Below are positions 1-13,739 of a DNA stretch of 64,000 nucleotides, in pieces. The first letter of the stretch is position 1; every line of letters begins with the position of its first letter. A program made the position numbers and the translations under genes. The stretch comes from Toxotes chatareus (Eukaryota; Chordata; Actinopteri; Toxotidae). The stretch is from the NCBI GenBank assembly GCA_016801885.1, contig CM028889.1, positions 17,936,501 through 18,000,500 of the forward strand, written 5' to 3'. The notes beneath the pieces were generated by a model. It searched no databases and was not told where the DNA came from. It saw only the letters and a program-made list of their open reading frames with translations.

Positions 1-599
1 TAAAAACGTTACAATATCTGCTGATGGGATCTCACAGGCATCTGTGTGTCATTTTATGAAGGAACTACATCAGCCCTGGAGTTTATGTGCAGAGCCACAG
101 TACATGTTGTACAACTTAACGCAGGCGTGCACAATCCTTCCAGACAGAGAAAAATGCCTGTCCTGTCAAGCAGCGTTAGCAGTCTGCCCCTCCCTGTGCA
201 GGAATCATGAATAAATATGTTTGTCTACGTTTGTGAGATGTGGAACGTAAAGTTGTGCTTCACTGAACAGTTGTAGGAAAGTGGAATGAGGGATTGCCCA
301 CTTGGGTGTGTGTGCCAATGTGGGTGTGCGCGTCCATGGAGGCGTTTCTGTTCTTCATTTGCATGCATGAGCTGATCTGCATTGTGTGTGAAAGAAAAGA
401 AAATGGTGAGAGTGAATCAAAGGGAGTGGTCAGTGTTTGTTTGCAGGGTGTGGAGGCTCAATGTGGGAAATAACTGATAGGTGACATTGTTGTCAGGTTG
501 TAACACATCCAAGAAATGTCTTTCTACAAAACCAGAATTGGCATAACACCTGAAATGCACAGTGTAACTAACATTTTTTATTATTATTAGTTCGGGTTA

Positions 600-790
600 A
601 TCTTCAGCTTTTTCATCAGCTTGTTTTGTCCATAAAATATTAGACAATTGTGAAAACTATTCAAATTCCTTCTAAAGATGTTTACTAATGTGACAAAGAA
701 AGCTGCAACAATCAAAAGTTTGGCTTTTTTTTTCTTGAAATAGTCTCTGTTGATCAACTAATTGTTCAAGGTCTACATCAGATAAATACT
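600..790. repeat. Degenerate dispersed repeat fragment (possible)
   Basis: The stretch contains words typical of a very common fish repeat that reads roughly 'gctgcaac...gattaat...ttgttttgtcc...'. Related, clearer copies lie at about 25.0, 60.5 and 60.9 kb. This copy is heavily decayed and its ends are not defined. Confidence 0.3.
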
Positions 791-1014
791 CCAGAATGAT
801 GAAGGACAATGTACTTTACTTTAAAAAAAAAAAAAAAAAAAACTATCTACAGCTTCAGGACAAAACTGATATTAATAAATGACTGGAAGTTCGTTTGACA
901 TGATTTTCATATGTCCATAGTAACTAAACTTGACTTTCACTGTCATTTGTTTGTGGTTTGTGAAAGCATAATGTCATGTCTCCAGTTTGTGTGAGTCCAG
1001 ATGAACATAATTTA

Positions 1015-1170
1015 CAGCCTGATGGAACTTATTGTTGGACACAAGGCTGAAGGTGCGAAGAAGTCACATTTAGAAAGCGCATGGTTTGCACTCTCAGCCG
1101 AATAAAATGACCTCATTCTCGCAGCCTGGAGGAACTGCTTGTTGGGCAAAAGGCCGAAGGAGAGCAAGAG
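1015..1170 (+). repeat. Local direct duplication, period about 107 bp
   Basis: The segment starting with cagcctgatggaactt at 1015 recurs at 1122 as cagcctggaggaactg. The match continues for about 50 bp (gttgga/gca.acaaggc.gaaggtg) with scattered substitutions. The two copies are diverged, so the duplication is not recent. Short open frames across it are not convincing as genes. Confidence 0.6.
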
Positions 1171-4100
1171 TGGAAATAACACAGAGCACAAGTGGCATTT
1201 GGTACCCCCCAAAAAAACACAAAGGGGCAGCCACAAAATTAAGTGTATTAACATTTGTATGTATCCACAAAAATCCACAAATTCTCCTTGCCTCTTTTCC
1301 CCCTACTTTCTTACAAAGGTGACAAAAGCCACACACCATTTGCTGAAAAGCAGTTTCTCATGTAATTCCACTCTTGGCAGTTTGGCAGTGTTTACACAAG
1401 AGATGTTGTGATATATGTGCTGGTGACCACAGGCGTAAGATTCACATCTAAACCCAGCCGCACAGCACTGACGTCACCCTGCATCTCACACATCGGTGCC
1501 ACTGTGATTTGTCACCCTGCTCTCACAAAACACAGGCAAACTGTTGAGAGGCAGAAGGAGAAACAAGAGACGGAGAGAAGTGCTAGCGTGTGAGAATGTA
1601 TGTGTTTATCTGTGAGAAAGAGAGAGCAATATCCAGCATTAGCAAAGCTTTGGTTAATGGATGTTATATTAACAGGCTCTTCCAGTCTGTAAGTGTGCAA
1701 AGCTCTTATGAAATACAAAACTCTTTTTAACTCTTTTAATACAAACCTTTGGGAGAGAGGTTTTGAATGTTGGCACCAGTATTCCCCAACCAAAGAGCTG
1801 GTTGGGTTGTTGAATGACATGATGCAAATGACAATTTCTGTGACTTTACAAAACCAGGCGTGTGGAGGTGAAAACAAATACTGGGTTTTAACTTCTCTCT
1901 CAAGTCCTCTTTTTAATACTTCACGCAACATCTATCACTTTTCACGTGAACAATCGAGACACTACGAATGCCTTCTGAAAATGTTCCCATTATCCACTTA
2001 TCGAAACAGTATCACGTCTCTCTCCTCTCTACACTGGCCAGCTTTTCATCCCGCCGTCGATTGTGGCTGTTCGGAACAGCTGCATATACTTTTGTTGTCT
2101 GATGTGGTAAGAGCTCTTTTCAATTGTACTGCCGCCTTAAAGGTATCAGTATGTCTCAAACTAATTACTTAACAGATCATCGAACAGCAACTAAAACCTG
2201 CAACCAACAATTTCTGTAACTTTCCATAAGTGACAGGCTGACATTCGCACCCACTTCATGAAGCGATTGGCCAGCTGCATGGAAAAAAACCTGGGTTCGA
2301 GGTTCTCTAAGAAGTTCTCGTTTTTCGTTCTTTGTAAAATTATTTTTGTGGCTTTTTTGTTTCATTTCTCACCCACGTTTTAACAATTATTACGGCTCGC
2401 CCCTCTCAGTGACAGCTGGCTTTTCACAGCTGTAAACACTTGGACAACACGTGCGCACCAGTTTGTATGGAGCGCCCTACCTTCACCTTTACACTGTCAT
2501 CAGGAAGAGGTGGGCCTGAGATATTATGTACAACTATAAGCCGCACTGTATCAGCGAGATAAAACATGAACCAATCTCAACCGTTCACACCTCTGTAGGT
2601 AACTAAAGACCCCATGAGCATTAAAAATTCATTACCAGTGTTTGTTGGGTCTGGGCTTCATTATTTAGCTCATTAGATCACTCAGTCTCGATAAACCAGC
2701 TCCCACATGTGACTGATGAAGGGAGCAGACATCAAGCAGGAGCTTTTTCACATGTCCCATTAACAATAATCCACTTTGCATAGCGTTAATGTAGTTTGGT
2801 CCGGATGTAATTTCATGCAAAATCAATCATTACCAATCTTTACTTAGAAGTGTAACAGAATAAGACATATGATACTAAAGAGATTTGTGAATTTTACGTC
2901 AAAAAGTACCTCACTGTATGAATCACATGAATGTTATCTTTATGGAGGCACTGACTCACCTCTTATAGGAACAATGGAGAAATGACAGGAACATGATCGA
3001 TTATAATGCATGAGGGGAAATGGCACAGCTGCATTAAAGCCTGGCATAGGCTATCTCTGAATCTGATAGTAGTGGCTATCTCAGCTATTAGCTAATAGCT
3101 GTGGCTGTGCTGATAACATTTTAACTTGAGGGGAAAGACTCTGCAAGAACCTGAGAAGAGCTGAGGAACAGGGAAAAGACTGAGAGAGTCATGCATAAAG
3201 GAGGGTAAAAATAGATATTAGAGGTGAAAGAGACAATAAATAGAGTGAAGACGTGTGCGAGTGTGCTCAGGTGACATATGGGTGGAGGGAGTAAGCTCAG
3301 ACCCAACAACATTAGACTGCTGGGTTCATCTGAGGACACTGGGATGTATCAGCACCACTATTAGCAGAGCAAACTCCAATAAAGTCTCATACCAGACCCA
3401 ACTAAACCAACCGCTTTTTATTTTGTGGCACACCCTGAACACAGCGTTCCTGCAGTTCCAGACACAACCTATAAGAACGAAAGTCAGCTAGGAGGTCTTT
3501 CCTAGTGTCCCTTGTTTGATCCGTATTATTCTTGTAGGCATCACGTAAAACTTAATTAAATTAAAAATATTAAAATTATTTTTAAATGAATAAAATTAAA
3601 AATAACAGGTGATTCCTGCAGCAGAAGCTGGAGATACACCTTCTAAGCTGATTCATTTCAATATGAGGAGGGAGTGAAGGTGGTTTGGGAGGGATTGCTC
3701 ACTGACTATTGAGATGCATCCGTCAGCATGGCGTGTGAGAAGGCCAGGAGGAGTTGGCGTGTTCGGATTGTGACCTCTGTAACCGGCAGGCTCCCTCCCA
3801 CTCCAAGCATGCAATCTCTCCACAAACTGAGGCCTGTTTTTCCACCACACATGGCTTCAATTGGAGGCTACTGCTGCTGCTGCTGTGTCTGCAACTCCAA
3901 AAAAAAAAAACAAAAAAAACAACAACAACAACAACCAGGCATAGCTCAACAAACCTGATTATGAAATCAGTGGCAATCAGAACTGGCAGTGTCGCTAAGT
4001 CGTGGGTATTTCTGTGGCAGAAGAAGAAATGGACGTGTACTATTCCCTCTATTACTTGAAAAGTCTTTGTCTATTTGTGTGTGAGTGTTCATGCATGTGC

Positions 4101-4832
4101 ATGTGTTTATTTGCATGTTTGTGTGTGAACAGGCCTATATTTAAAGTCTCACTCCAGCGCCAAGAAAGCAAGCTGTTTACTACTTGGTTGGTCGTAAAAA
4201 GTAAATATGCATCAGTCGGGGCCTATCAAAGGCTCCTTCATTTGGTTCCTGGCTAAGATGGCTTTGGATGTGCGCTGTAATTGCCACGGCTCAGACAGAA
4301 ATTCTCTGTGGTAGACTCATGGCCGGACTGAAAGAGCTCAGGGAAACCATGCTGTCCTGTACACTTAAACACTCTGCAGTTGATCTGAGGGGAACCAGCG
4401 AACACACAAAGTGCAGGGAAACCATGAGAGAGGAGGCGGCTGTGCGGCTGCACACAGGGCACCAACACACACAACGAACCACTGTGGAGTGCACACAGGT
4501 GCACTTCTTGCCTAGGAACACACACACACACACACAACACAGGCATGCCCTCACAATGAGACATGTGCTCACGCTCACACAAACGCTGATCGATGACAGC
4601 AAAATTAGCTGCTGAACCCAAATAACAAACATCTGTTCGTTGTACTTGAGACAACGCCCATGTCAACATCTGCCGCAGATAGCGCATATGCAGTGTTTGG
4701 CCTGTTCTGAAGTAGAGTGTAGAAGAGATTTAGATTTAAAGCTGAATCATGTGATATCTGACCACTAGAGGGCACATAGATTCCCGAACAAATTAACAGA
4801 AAGACAGCATTAACACGCTGTATGTTTATTAG

Positions 4833-4884
4833 TTGAATTGCCCCCCAGGGGACAAATAAAGTTCTTGATTGATTGATTGATTAG
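4833..4884 (+). mobile_element. LINE (L2/CR1-type) 3' tail fragment
   Basis: The sequence ttgaattgccccccagggg followed by acaaataaagttcttgatt and a (GATT)n run is the typical 3' end of L2/CR1/Rex1-type LINEs in fish: a short hairpin, an AATAAA-like word and a tetranucleotide tail. Only the extreme 3' end is recognisable; no reverse-transcriptase sequence precedes it. Confidence 0.65.
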
Positions 4885-5695
4885 GTGGTTATGGCTAACT
4901 TGTTAGTAATAACTGGTAGATCTTTAATAGACATGGAGCAACATGGGCACCCCATTGTAGTCATATTTCTTGTGAACCAACACATGTAAGCCCAGAATTT
5001 GCTTCTTGTCAGTTCTGGTTTGGCTTCATGACTCCAGAAAAAAAAAAAAGGTCGTTACCACCCCAGATGCTGAACTTTGTTCACCAGATGTTCATTTGTA
5101 TTGCGTGTCTGAGTTCCACGTTGTAAATGACTGTTCATGGTTTTATACTGGGGGGTTAATGAGAGCTGTGAGACTCAACTATACAGCTGTGCCACAAAAA
5201 AAAAGCTAAAAGATGTATAGAGCTGCCGAGTTGGGTGTGGATATTTTTTCTTTGTCGTTTGTCATTACCATAGTCACTTTCACATTAGACAGCTATTTTG
5301 AGTGTTACCAAAATACCAAATATCACTAAATGCAGCTACAAGCAAGCATGAATATAGTTCTATCACAGTATAATCTCATTTCATCATTTATACCGCTGCA
5401 TTTAATGCGCACAAGTATAAAACTTTTCTAAAAGCATTCGTCTGCCCTTGTGTAATGTGTGTCTTACACATGGGAACAACTTACTGATTTAGCACACCCA
5501 GATAAAGCCTTGGAGCACGCTCAAATATTTGAACTATGTGTCCAAAAATGTTGTGTGCACTTGACTTTAGGGTTGGTTTATCAAATCAGACTCCTTTTCC
5601 AAACAGTGGTGAGATTATGCCGTTCTGCAAAACCCCCCACAGTCATGAGTTTGCTGAGAAAAAGTGCTGGTACAGCAGCCAAAAGTCATGCAGGT

Positions 5696-5720
5696 GCGTG
5701 TGTGTGTGTGTGTGCGTCTG
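5696..5720. repeat. (GT)n microsatellite
   Basis: Short interrupted GT dinucleotide run, likely to vary in length between individuals. Confidence 0.85.
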
Positions 5721-6956
5721 TGAAATGCTATCTGTTTTTCTGTTTACGGAGCTCAGAATCAAATACAGGTTTATTCAAGTTTTATGAGGTTTTTTTTATT
5801 GATTTGGCATTAAAATTCACTATGTAATGCTGTAATGTAGCCTTGAGTAAGTAAAGATTTTACTATTCATTTGACCCTCATAAACAACTAGCTTAAACTA
5901 CCCGTGTGAAATATCTCTGGTGAGCTATGATGGCTGTAAAACCAACTACTTGTTTGCCATACAAACAGATGCAGATGTCTTCCCAAGTGCCATCACCAAA
6001 AGATCAAAGCGACTCTTCGACAACTGCCTAAAACTCCATAACATCACACTGATGCTTTGATCAAATCTGTGGCACGGTGGCAAGTCAGCTGCCAACAGGA
6101 AGAAAAAAGATGGAAAAATAAGGAGAGGCACAACAGAGCAAAACCAATAAAATTTGGAAAAGGAATGCTATACCCATATAAGAAAAAGGCTCAAAGGAAA
6201 AAACTGTATGTGAAAAAGCATGTGAGAGACAGAGAGGGCGGGGGGGAGGGGGGGTTTGCCACTCACCATGCCCACAGGTCCGCTTTTGCTACTCGGTAGG
6301 TCTGAGTCACCTCAGAGTTCAGATGAGGATATGCACAAAGTGGAAGAGTTGCCCTTTGGGAAGGACCCCACTGACCGATTTTCTGCCTGACTGGCTAACC
6401 ATCTGATCGCCGAATGACTGAGTAGACAACGGCATTTGCTGCCATGACTGTCAACCCGACTCTGCCAACTGTGCCACTTCAGATCCAAGAATCAGTCGGC
6501 AGTGCAATCCTCAGAGCCCAGGTCTCCCTGTTGAGGTCTCCCTTGCCAAAGCTGTCCTGTTCTGTCATGTCATGTCCTGCTCTGGCCAGATCCCCAAGCC
6601 CGACAGGAGGCAGAGACAGGGGTAAAAATGAAGATCTGTCCACCGTTGTTCCCACAGCCTGCCAGGAGGAGAGGAGTTGAGGCTGCTCTGTTCCCATAGA
6701 GGTCAGATGTGGAGTTAACAAACCCAGCCAGCTGGCTGGTAACTGCTGCCTGCCTGCTACCGGAGTTGTCTCCCTCTCTCTCCCTCTGTCTCTCCTCCCT
6801 GTAAACCTGATAAATCACTCTGGAGACACAGCAGAGTAGCGACCCACTCAGCCACTCACACACAGCCAGGAGTAACAGTAGAGACAGAGAGAGACTTTCA
6901 GCCAGTTGTCCCAAGAGATCCACTGTCCATGTGAGAGTCTGGAAGCAGACCTGCCA

Positions 6957-7083
6957 GTTCTCCTTCTTCCCTCCCTCCCTCGTCTCTCTATCCCTCCCTT
7001 CATTCTCCCTCCCCTCCCTCACTCCCTCCCTGCCTCTCCTCTTTCATTCCCCTCTTAGTTTTTTTTTTTTTTTTTTTTTTTTT
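6957..7083. repeat. Polypyrimidine tract ending in a T-run
   Basis: About 100 bp of almost pure C/T (ctccctccct-type units) is followed by an uninterrupted run of 25 T from 7059 to 7083. A purine-poor strand like this can adopt non-B structure and makes spurious long frames on both strands. Confidence 0.85.
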
Positions 7084-7115
7084 ACAGCCTCCACTGAGAC
7101 ACTCTTATTGTGGCA

Positions 7116-7166
7116 ATTGCATTAGCCTTTAGCGAGCGAGGAATGGCTCTTAGTGCCTAATGCAAT
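7116..7166. repeat. 10-bp perfect inverted repeat with ATGCAAT-like arms
   Basis: The arm attgcattag (7116-7125) is matched exactly by ctaatgcaat (7157-7166), 31 bp apart. Each arm holds an octamer-like ATGCAAT/ATTGCAT word of the sort bound by POU factors. The sequence between is not simple repeat. Whether it is a regulatory site is unknown. Confidence 0.5.
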
Positions 7167-10100
7167 GTTGTGTCTCTCAGTCTCTGGCTTTCTCTCTCCT
7201 TATCTCTCTTTCCTCTCTGTCTTTTTCTCTGTCTCTCTCCCAAGTGTCTATCAGTTTGACATGTACACGTACACATATACACCTCCTCTCCTTCCTTTTT
7301 GCAGCTTTCCTCCTTCCTCTGTGAGTTATCCCTTAAAGGGGCACTGTCTCCCTTTTTGCTCATTTGCGGAGGTGCTGGGGCACTTTGAAGGAGTCCAGGT
7401 GCAGGCTCGTATTTCTTGAGGCTGAGAGGCATTGATTGTGTTTCTCTGTTTGCCTTGTGATTGTCTCAAATGTTTACCTGCCATTACAGAACTAATGGTC
7501 TACTGTGCCACTGCAAGTGATGTGTGTGTAGAATCAATGAAACAACAACAGGCAGAAAACACATTTAACCACTTAGTTTATGACCATAATAACAGTAAGA
7601 AGCATATTATCGCAACATATCATGATGGAAATTTGAGTTTTCAACATATCATGTTGATTCTCAGATAAGATTCAGTGTCCTTTGATTAGAGTACATTAAA
7701 GTTCACGCTATCATTTAACAATTAGCTGGATCAGAACATTCAGTTCCACCGCCCGTCAAGCTTTTCATCCTTTCATAGCAACACATAATTATGGTGGGAA
7801 ATTTACCACTCGAAAGTTTTAAAACAATGGATCCTTGATTTCAAACAAAGGCAAACATTTTTAGGTAGCAACTGTCAGTTGTGCCCATGACATTTAATCT
7901 AATGTTAGCAACACAACTTGCACTAAACACTAACAAAACACTGTCTCTTGTCGACTTTCTTATCTCTCATCTCTGCAACTGGCTTCATACATGTTAACAT
8001 GCTAAAAGATCCATGCTAAGGCTGCATAACCCAGGAAAAAAAACTTAGCATCCTCACCAGTTTATGATCCATCTACAAGACAAAAGAAATAAAGAGGCTG
8101 ATTTGTTTTTGTATTGTAGGGTAGAGCTGGTTAGAAGGAAAAATGTAAGACCAGACTGTTATTTCATTCTAACATAACTCTGTATGGCTGTTTAGCTCAC
8201 ATACTTGTTTTCACTTTTAACATTACAAGAAAAACAACCTTTAGGACAAAGACTAACCAGTGTGTGACTCAAGATAATATTTGCCAGGGTTGATGGAGTG
8301 TTAAACTTCACCATGTCCAGGAGCAGTACAGTACAGAGCTGCTAACGCTAGCTCAAACAATATATATACAGAATACAGGATGTGCTCATCATGTTTTTTC
8401 TTTGCTTTTACTTCTACATTACACTTGTAACCCCAGAAAGTAATATAATTAATGCTGTGCTCCCTGGCTTTTAAAACAACACTTGGTTACTCCTGTAGGT
8501 AATAAGGTGGTTAGCTGGACATGCTATATGCCTGCGTCATAGGTTCAGCAGATAAATACACTGTTGAGATTAACTCTTACGCTTTTGTTCTTGTGTTTTT
8601 GGTCTTTGGGCTATAGGAAACAATACAATCCATTCTCTTTCTCTCTTATTGCTTTGACTAAAGCCCCATGAGCACCACTTCGACATGTGGATGCTGTGCC
8701 TAGTTACGGTTGCTAAGCTATGATCGAATAATTGTTGTTCATGGGGAGGGTTTTAGCAAATAGACAGCTGTAAACCAAAGTCCATTTTATGCAACCAGAA
8801 ATAATCAGTCAGGTGTCATTCATCATACAAAATTGTTAAGAATAATTCTAGCACAGAAACTTATGTTAAGAGTTAAGAAAGTCACATCCTCTCTTGTCTC
8901 AAAAGCCCAGGCATCAATATGTTCAACAGAGAAAATCACTCTGTCAACAAAACCAGTGGAGGGGTGATACTGTTTCATCAGCAGGCAACAGCAGCAACAG
9001 CTTTGGACTTGGCCTTTAAGTCTGACACTGGAGAGTGACAGGAGGCCCAGTGGGGAGAGTGTCCTGTAAGTCACAGATTTTATCTCCACAAGAGTGAGTC
9101 CAAAAAACAGCTTTTCTGTCCTGCTGAAGTGTCTTTAAAAGCGCAAAACATTCACACTCACTGTCCAAAAAAAATCTCTTAGGATAACTCCACTGGATGA
9201 CTCCACTTTGTTAAAGGGTAGAATTGGATGTCATTGCAATCCTGTAGAATATGTGACAAGTTAAAGAAAAAAAAAAACAAACAAACAACAACACTCAGCA
9301 GGGACATCCTAATGATGTCCCCCTGAGGTAGAACCATGGCTCCCAGTGCCTCCAACTGCTCCCTGCTGTAAATCTAAAATGATTAGAGGGCAGCAGCACA
9401 GATTAGACTGTATTTCAAAGACTATTACATGTCCAGACATAACATTCATTAATTAAACTCTTGTGTTCTGTTTGAAGTTAGATAATATCTTACAAAAGCA
9501 GTTTGGGGAAACGAGAACTGCAGCCCCTGCAATGTTCTTGGAGCCGTTTGTCCATCTCATAACTCAGCTACTTTATCAGTGCGATCTATCATTTCACTGC
9601 ACAAAATTAGACTTCACTGTCTTTTTCTGGGCTTGGTTTTCTCAGTTTCTGAGCTCAGAGCAAGGGAGGCTAATGATGCACGAGTTTCTCTTAACAAATG
9701 GCCTGGGTGTGATAGGCTAACTACAAAAAGACATGTTTACCTCAGCCTCATTAAGACCCTCTACCTTGGATCTTAATGTAAAAAAAATCAGACATATTTA
9801 TGGGGTTGAAAGCTATTAGTTTGTACAGTTTGGGGCAGAACCTGATAATAATCCAAATCTGGTGGAAAGAAATGCTGAATCTGCTTTACATGCAGGGTTG
9901 TACTTACTAAATTATATCATAAATAAATCATTTATGTTATTTGACTACTTCCTTTTTTTCTTTTATTTTTGGTATTATAAGCGCTAGATAGACTTACAGG
10001 AGATGTGGCTGTGGTGGAGGTATGCTCTCTACTGAGCGCCAGTCTAGTTTCTTAAAAGTACACAGCCCTGCAGAAAGTTCAGGTGTTTTGCCCTGGTTTT

Positions 10101-13100
10101 GAGATATGTCTGAGATTGATGCCTCCACCACAATTCAGTGCAGGTTAGCAGCATTTGGATTCTGGTGCTTAAAGCTGCATTAATTAACATTTGATCTTAA
10201 AGTAACATTGGATCATATGACTGTGTATGATGTGAAGGAGCTCAACTGAGACTAACCCACAGAAATTTAACACCTGACTTGTTCCCTTCAAAGTGTTTCA
10301 GCTTCTTTCAGCACATTGGTTTGGGTTTGCAACCCACAACTTCACCCATAGCTCTCAATGCTTTCATCAATCCCATTTACAGCAGCTGTTTTCAGTGAAA
10401 AAGCTTTACTGTACACTACTTGCATAGCACCGAACAGCAGACAGACAAAGTTAGCAACTAGCTGGTGAACATAGCAGAGCAATCAGCAGCTATAATGCCA
10501 GATATTTCCCTCAGGAGTTGGTGGAGACCAAAAATAGGGCTAAAAGGAGAATGATTAGTGGACTCACATTCATCAGGTGAACAGAAACAGCACACAAATT
10601 TAATGTTCATGTTGCTCCATAACAGCTGAATGTTCACAGAGGCAAATGTTTGATAAAACTGTTTTTTATAGCCAAAGAAACAGCCTCCAAAAGGCACAAC
10701 ATAAGAAATATTTGAAACTGGTATCAGGCTTAAAGAAATGGACCCTGTTAAAAAGGCTGACAGCTCACTCTGGATTATCCTGAACAATATATGAGCAATA
10801 TTTCCAGAAAGAGATGTAAAAGTAATTTTTCAATGCTTTGAGCACCACAAAGAAAATTCTATTCGCCTGTACTGTTGTGGAGAGGAGGCAGGAATCTTAG
10901 CCGCGGATAAACCCTGGGCAAATAAAACCTGCCTGTAAGAAATTACTGACCCCTCCGAAAACTGCAGAAAATTAATCAGCACTCATGAGAAGAAAGCTTC
11001 ACAGGAGGAAAACAGACGTGGCATGACAACATTAATCATAGATCATGTAGGTGATGCCGTCTCAGCACAAAACAGGCCATCTTTCAAGGCACTAATGGGT
11101 GCTCATTACTCAAGCCGAGGTGCTGATGTTTGCCTGTATTTCTCATATTTTCCCTCTGGGGTTATTTGTTTGTTTAAACTAGTCTGAAGCGTTCAGACTT
11201 TCCAGCAGCCTGAGCCAGGATAAAGCAAAGAGGCAGGGTGACCGACTGGGATCAAACCCTCATTTTCAGTGACTAAAACCAAACATTCACAAAATACCAA
11301 GCAGATTGGTTTCGCTGCATGCAGTGAGTTTTACTTTGTTTCGCATTTGTATTTTAGAGCTTATACAAAATGTCAGATACTGTTTGTATGATGTGGCCTT
11401 GTTTGAAGAAAAAATATGTTAATATTTTGCTTTTACGCCATAAACCAATGTTACTGCATATCAGGACACTAGAAGCATTAATTCCAGTGTGATTTGAATT
11501 GGGGCCAGCGTTTTTAAAGGTAATGTCACATGGTTTAAAAAAAAAAAAAAAGACCTTGAAATGACAGAGCTGTCATGTCTTTTGTGGCAGGTCCAAGTCA
11601 AGTCTTACATCTTGTCAAACCAAGTCTCAAGCCTTTTCTAATGTATTTTGGGCGACATTTTACACCTTAAACAGATTAAATTGGTTTTTGACAGTAGAGA
11701 GATGACAGCAAATGATGAGATAGAGATAGGAAATGACATGCAACACAGGGCCCTGTGCAGGTTCTTTACACACAAAGAGTGTGAGTAAAATGTGAGCTGT
11801 TAAGACAACTGAAAAATGACATGCCTCCTGTAAGCCCCAGGGGCACTACTAAGTCTAGGTATCAAAGCACAAGGCTTCAAAAACATCTTTGCAATAGTCA
11901 AATCCAAGTCAAGTCTTATGTCCTAATTTTTGTAAGGCTCAAGTCTCAGGTCTACAGTTCTGTTTTTTTTTTTTGGCTTGTTATTGCTGAACGGTTGTTT
12001 TTGTTAAGACTAATGATATTTGTAAGTCTCAAAGCAAGATTTATGCATTTGTTAGGGTAAATATTTTTGCTGCATGTTGCTCCTGTCCTGACCGTCTTCA
12101 TGTTTTGATATTGAACCGCACACTGCCAGAGCGGAAAGATCGGGAGGTGAGGCTGATGATAGACTGAAGGAGACAGACAGCCTGGCTGCCTGTCTTTGAC
12201 TTTTCCAGGGTGGGCTGAAGACAGTGCCAGCGGGGATGCCATGCATGGTGCTGTGCCGGGAAAAGAAGCCTACGCAAGAAATGAGGGAGGGAATGTACAC
12301 AGACACACATTTATGCACACACACAACAAACGCTTGTTATGTCAAAGCATTTCACTGAACAGGGGCATGAACCCAAAATTTGCAAGCACACACACACGTG
12401 CACAAACCAACAATAACACAGACACACATGCACACAAGGACATTTCCATGGACACCCAGCTACAAACTAAACCCTTATGCAAACACTCACACACACATAC
12501 ACACAACCTATGCAAATGAGCTCCAGAGGCTCCATGGCATGTGGCAGATGCCCAGTTCTCCTGCCCACATCCTGTTTCCAGACCGAACCAGCACTCGCCT
12601 CTTCACGTAGGGCAGCAGAATGGCCCCAGATGAAAAATGACACCGACAAAAGAGTGTTTTTAAATGTTCATAACTTCTTTTCCTCTCTAAATATGAAATT
12701 CTGATTACTTCCAGATCACGAGTGGCTCTGTACATCCCTGCCTGTAAATGTTACTGTACGGAATGAAAAATATTTTTTTGAATTTCTTTTCTCCTCTCCC
12801 TTTTCTGCAGAGGTGAGAGTGCTTGATTCAGTTTGTTGCTCAAGGGAACTTTAAGCATGGTGGAGGTTTGCTGAGACAGGACTCAGATCATACCTAAAAG
12901 CAGGTTTCTGACGCTGTAGAGGTCCAGGTTTTTACAGTACGGCACCTTTTTTGTTGCATCAATAACTTCAGTGACCGTTAGTGCACCCTCTGTGAAGCTG
13001 CCCTCAATTGTTGACCACATATAATGAGAAAAACTCAAACACAAGCCAATAGATACAGGCATGCTAGATGACTCTTGAGTGAAAATAGACACATATGTTC

Positions 13101-13395
13101 CCTAAAGCTCAGGAACTTTTTGCTGTAAGCCTTTAAAGAGAGGGATTGTGTGTGATGCATGCTGCCTTGAGGGCTCTCGGTTAGAGTTCTCGCTCTATTC
13201 TTTCCCATACTTCACAAGCATAAGGTCAACTGCAGCTCGGCTTACAGCAAACTGTACAGCCACATGCATGTTTGTTTTCAATACGTTCACTTCCCCCACT
13301 CTATCTAATGCGATGGATTACACACCTTTTTTATATTTTATGAGACCATTTTCTGTTTCCTTCAGTCGACTTTTTCCACAACAGAAATTTTGATT

Positions 13396-13557
13396 TGTCA
13401 TAGCAGGAGAAGCACAGGTGTAACTAATAACATTAACAATGGATCAGTTACAGTTTGATGTCTCAGTGAGCCATGACAGTGAGCCAGCATGCACAGCACC
13501 AGGGCCCCGGGCATTATGAACGTTATTAATTAGACGTGTGCTTCTCCTGCTATGACA
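13396..13557. mobile_element. MITE-like element with long terminal inverted repeats (162 bp)
   Basis: The first 20 bases, tgtcatagcaggagaagcac, are the exact reverse complement of the last 20-21 bases. The pairing continues inward to about 45 bp with a few mismatches, for example acaggtgtaactaataac against acacgtctaattaataac. The middle is GC-rich. No open frame exists, so it is a non-autonomous or fold-back element. A clear target-site duplication is not visible. Confidence 0.75.
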
Positions 13558-13739
13558 CGAGAAGAAGAGCTATTGAAAAAAGGGGTGGCAAGATATTTTA
13601 TAGACAAAGAAACACACAGTGAAGTGAAGCAAATTAAGATAGATAAGATAAAAATACTTTATTGATCCCAAACTGGGAAATTCAACTGTTATAGCAGCCG
13701 TGTACAGGTAATAAACACAATAGTACAATGTGTGCAAAT

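Larger units (their letters stand above)
1..4832. other. Non-coding stretch without a recognised gene
   Basis: No open frame here resembles a known protein, and the frames present are short and often overlap on both strands. The stretch contains a degenerate dispersed repeat near 0.6-0.8 kb, a local direct duplication near 1.0-1.2 kb, an A-run at 823-841 and a CA-rich patch near 4.5 kb. The piece at about 2.6-2.8 kb is free of low-complexity sequence and rich in TAAT/ATTA-type words. It could be a conserved regulatory element, but only alignment could show that. Confidence 0.6.
4885..13395. other. Non-coding stretch without a recognised gene
   Basis: No coding exon can be supported. It holds a GT microsatellite near 5.7 kb, a long CT-rich tract ending in a T-run (6.96-7.08 kb), a 10-bp inverted repeat near 7.1 kb, A-runs near 9.27 and 11.54 kb, degenerate 'caagtcaagtct' repeat sequence near 11.6-11.95 kb, and CA-rich sequence near 12.3-12.5 kb. 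Open frames over the CT-rich and CA-rich tracts occur on both strands and reflect composition only. Confidence 0.6.

Noticed and set aside
1693..2172. 159-residue plus-strand frame
   Set aside because: No recognisable domain or similarity, and a long frame also overlaps part of it on the other strand. Not enough to call a gene.
4253..4687. 144-residue minus-strand frame over CA-rich DNA
   Set aside because: Cys/Val-rich translation of a CA-repeat region, with overlapping frames on both strands; no domain.
6570..7432. Several long frames on both strands over CT/GA-rich sequence
   Set aside because: Low-complexity Ser/Leu/Pro or Arg/Glu translations that follow base composition, with no splice or domain support.
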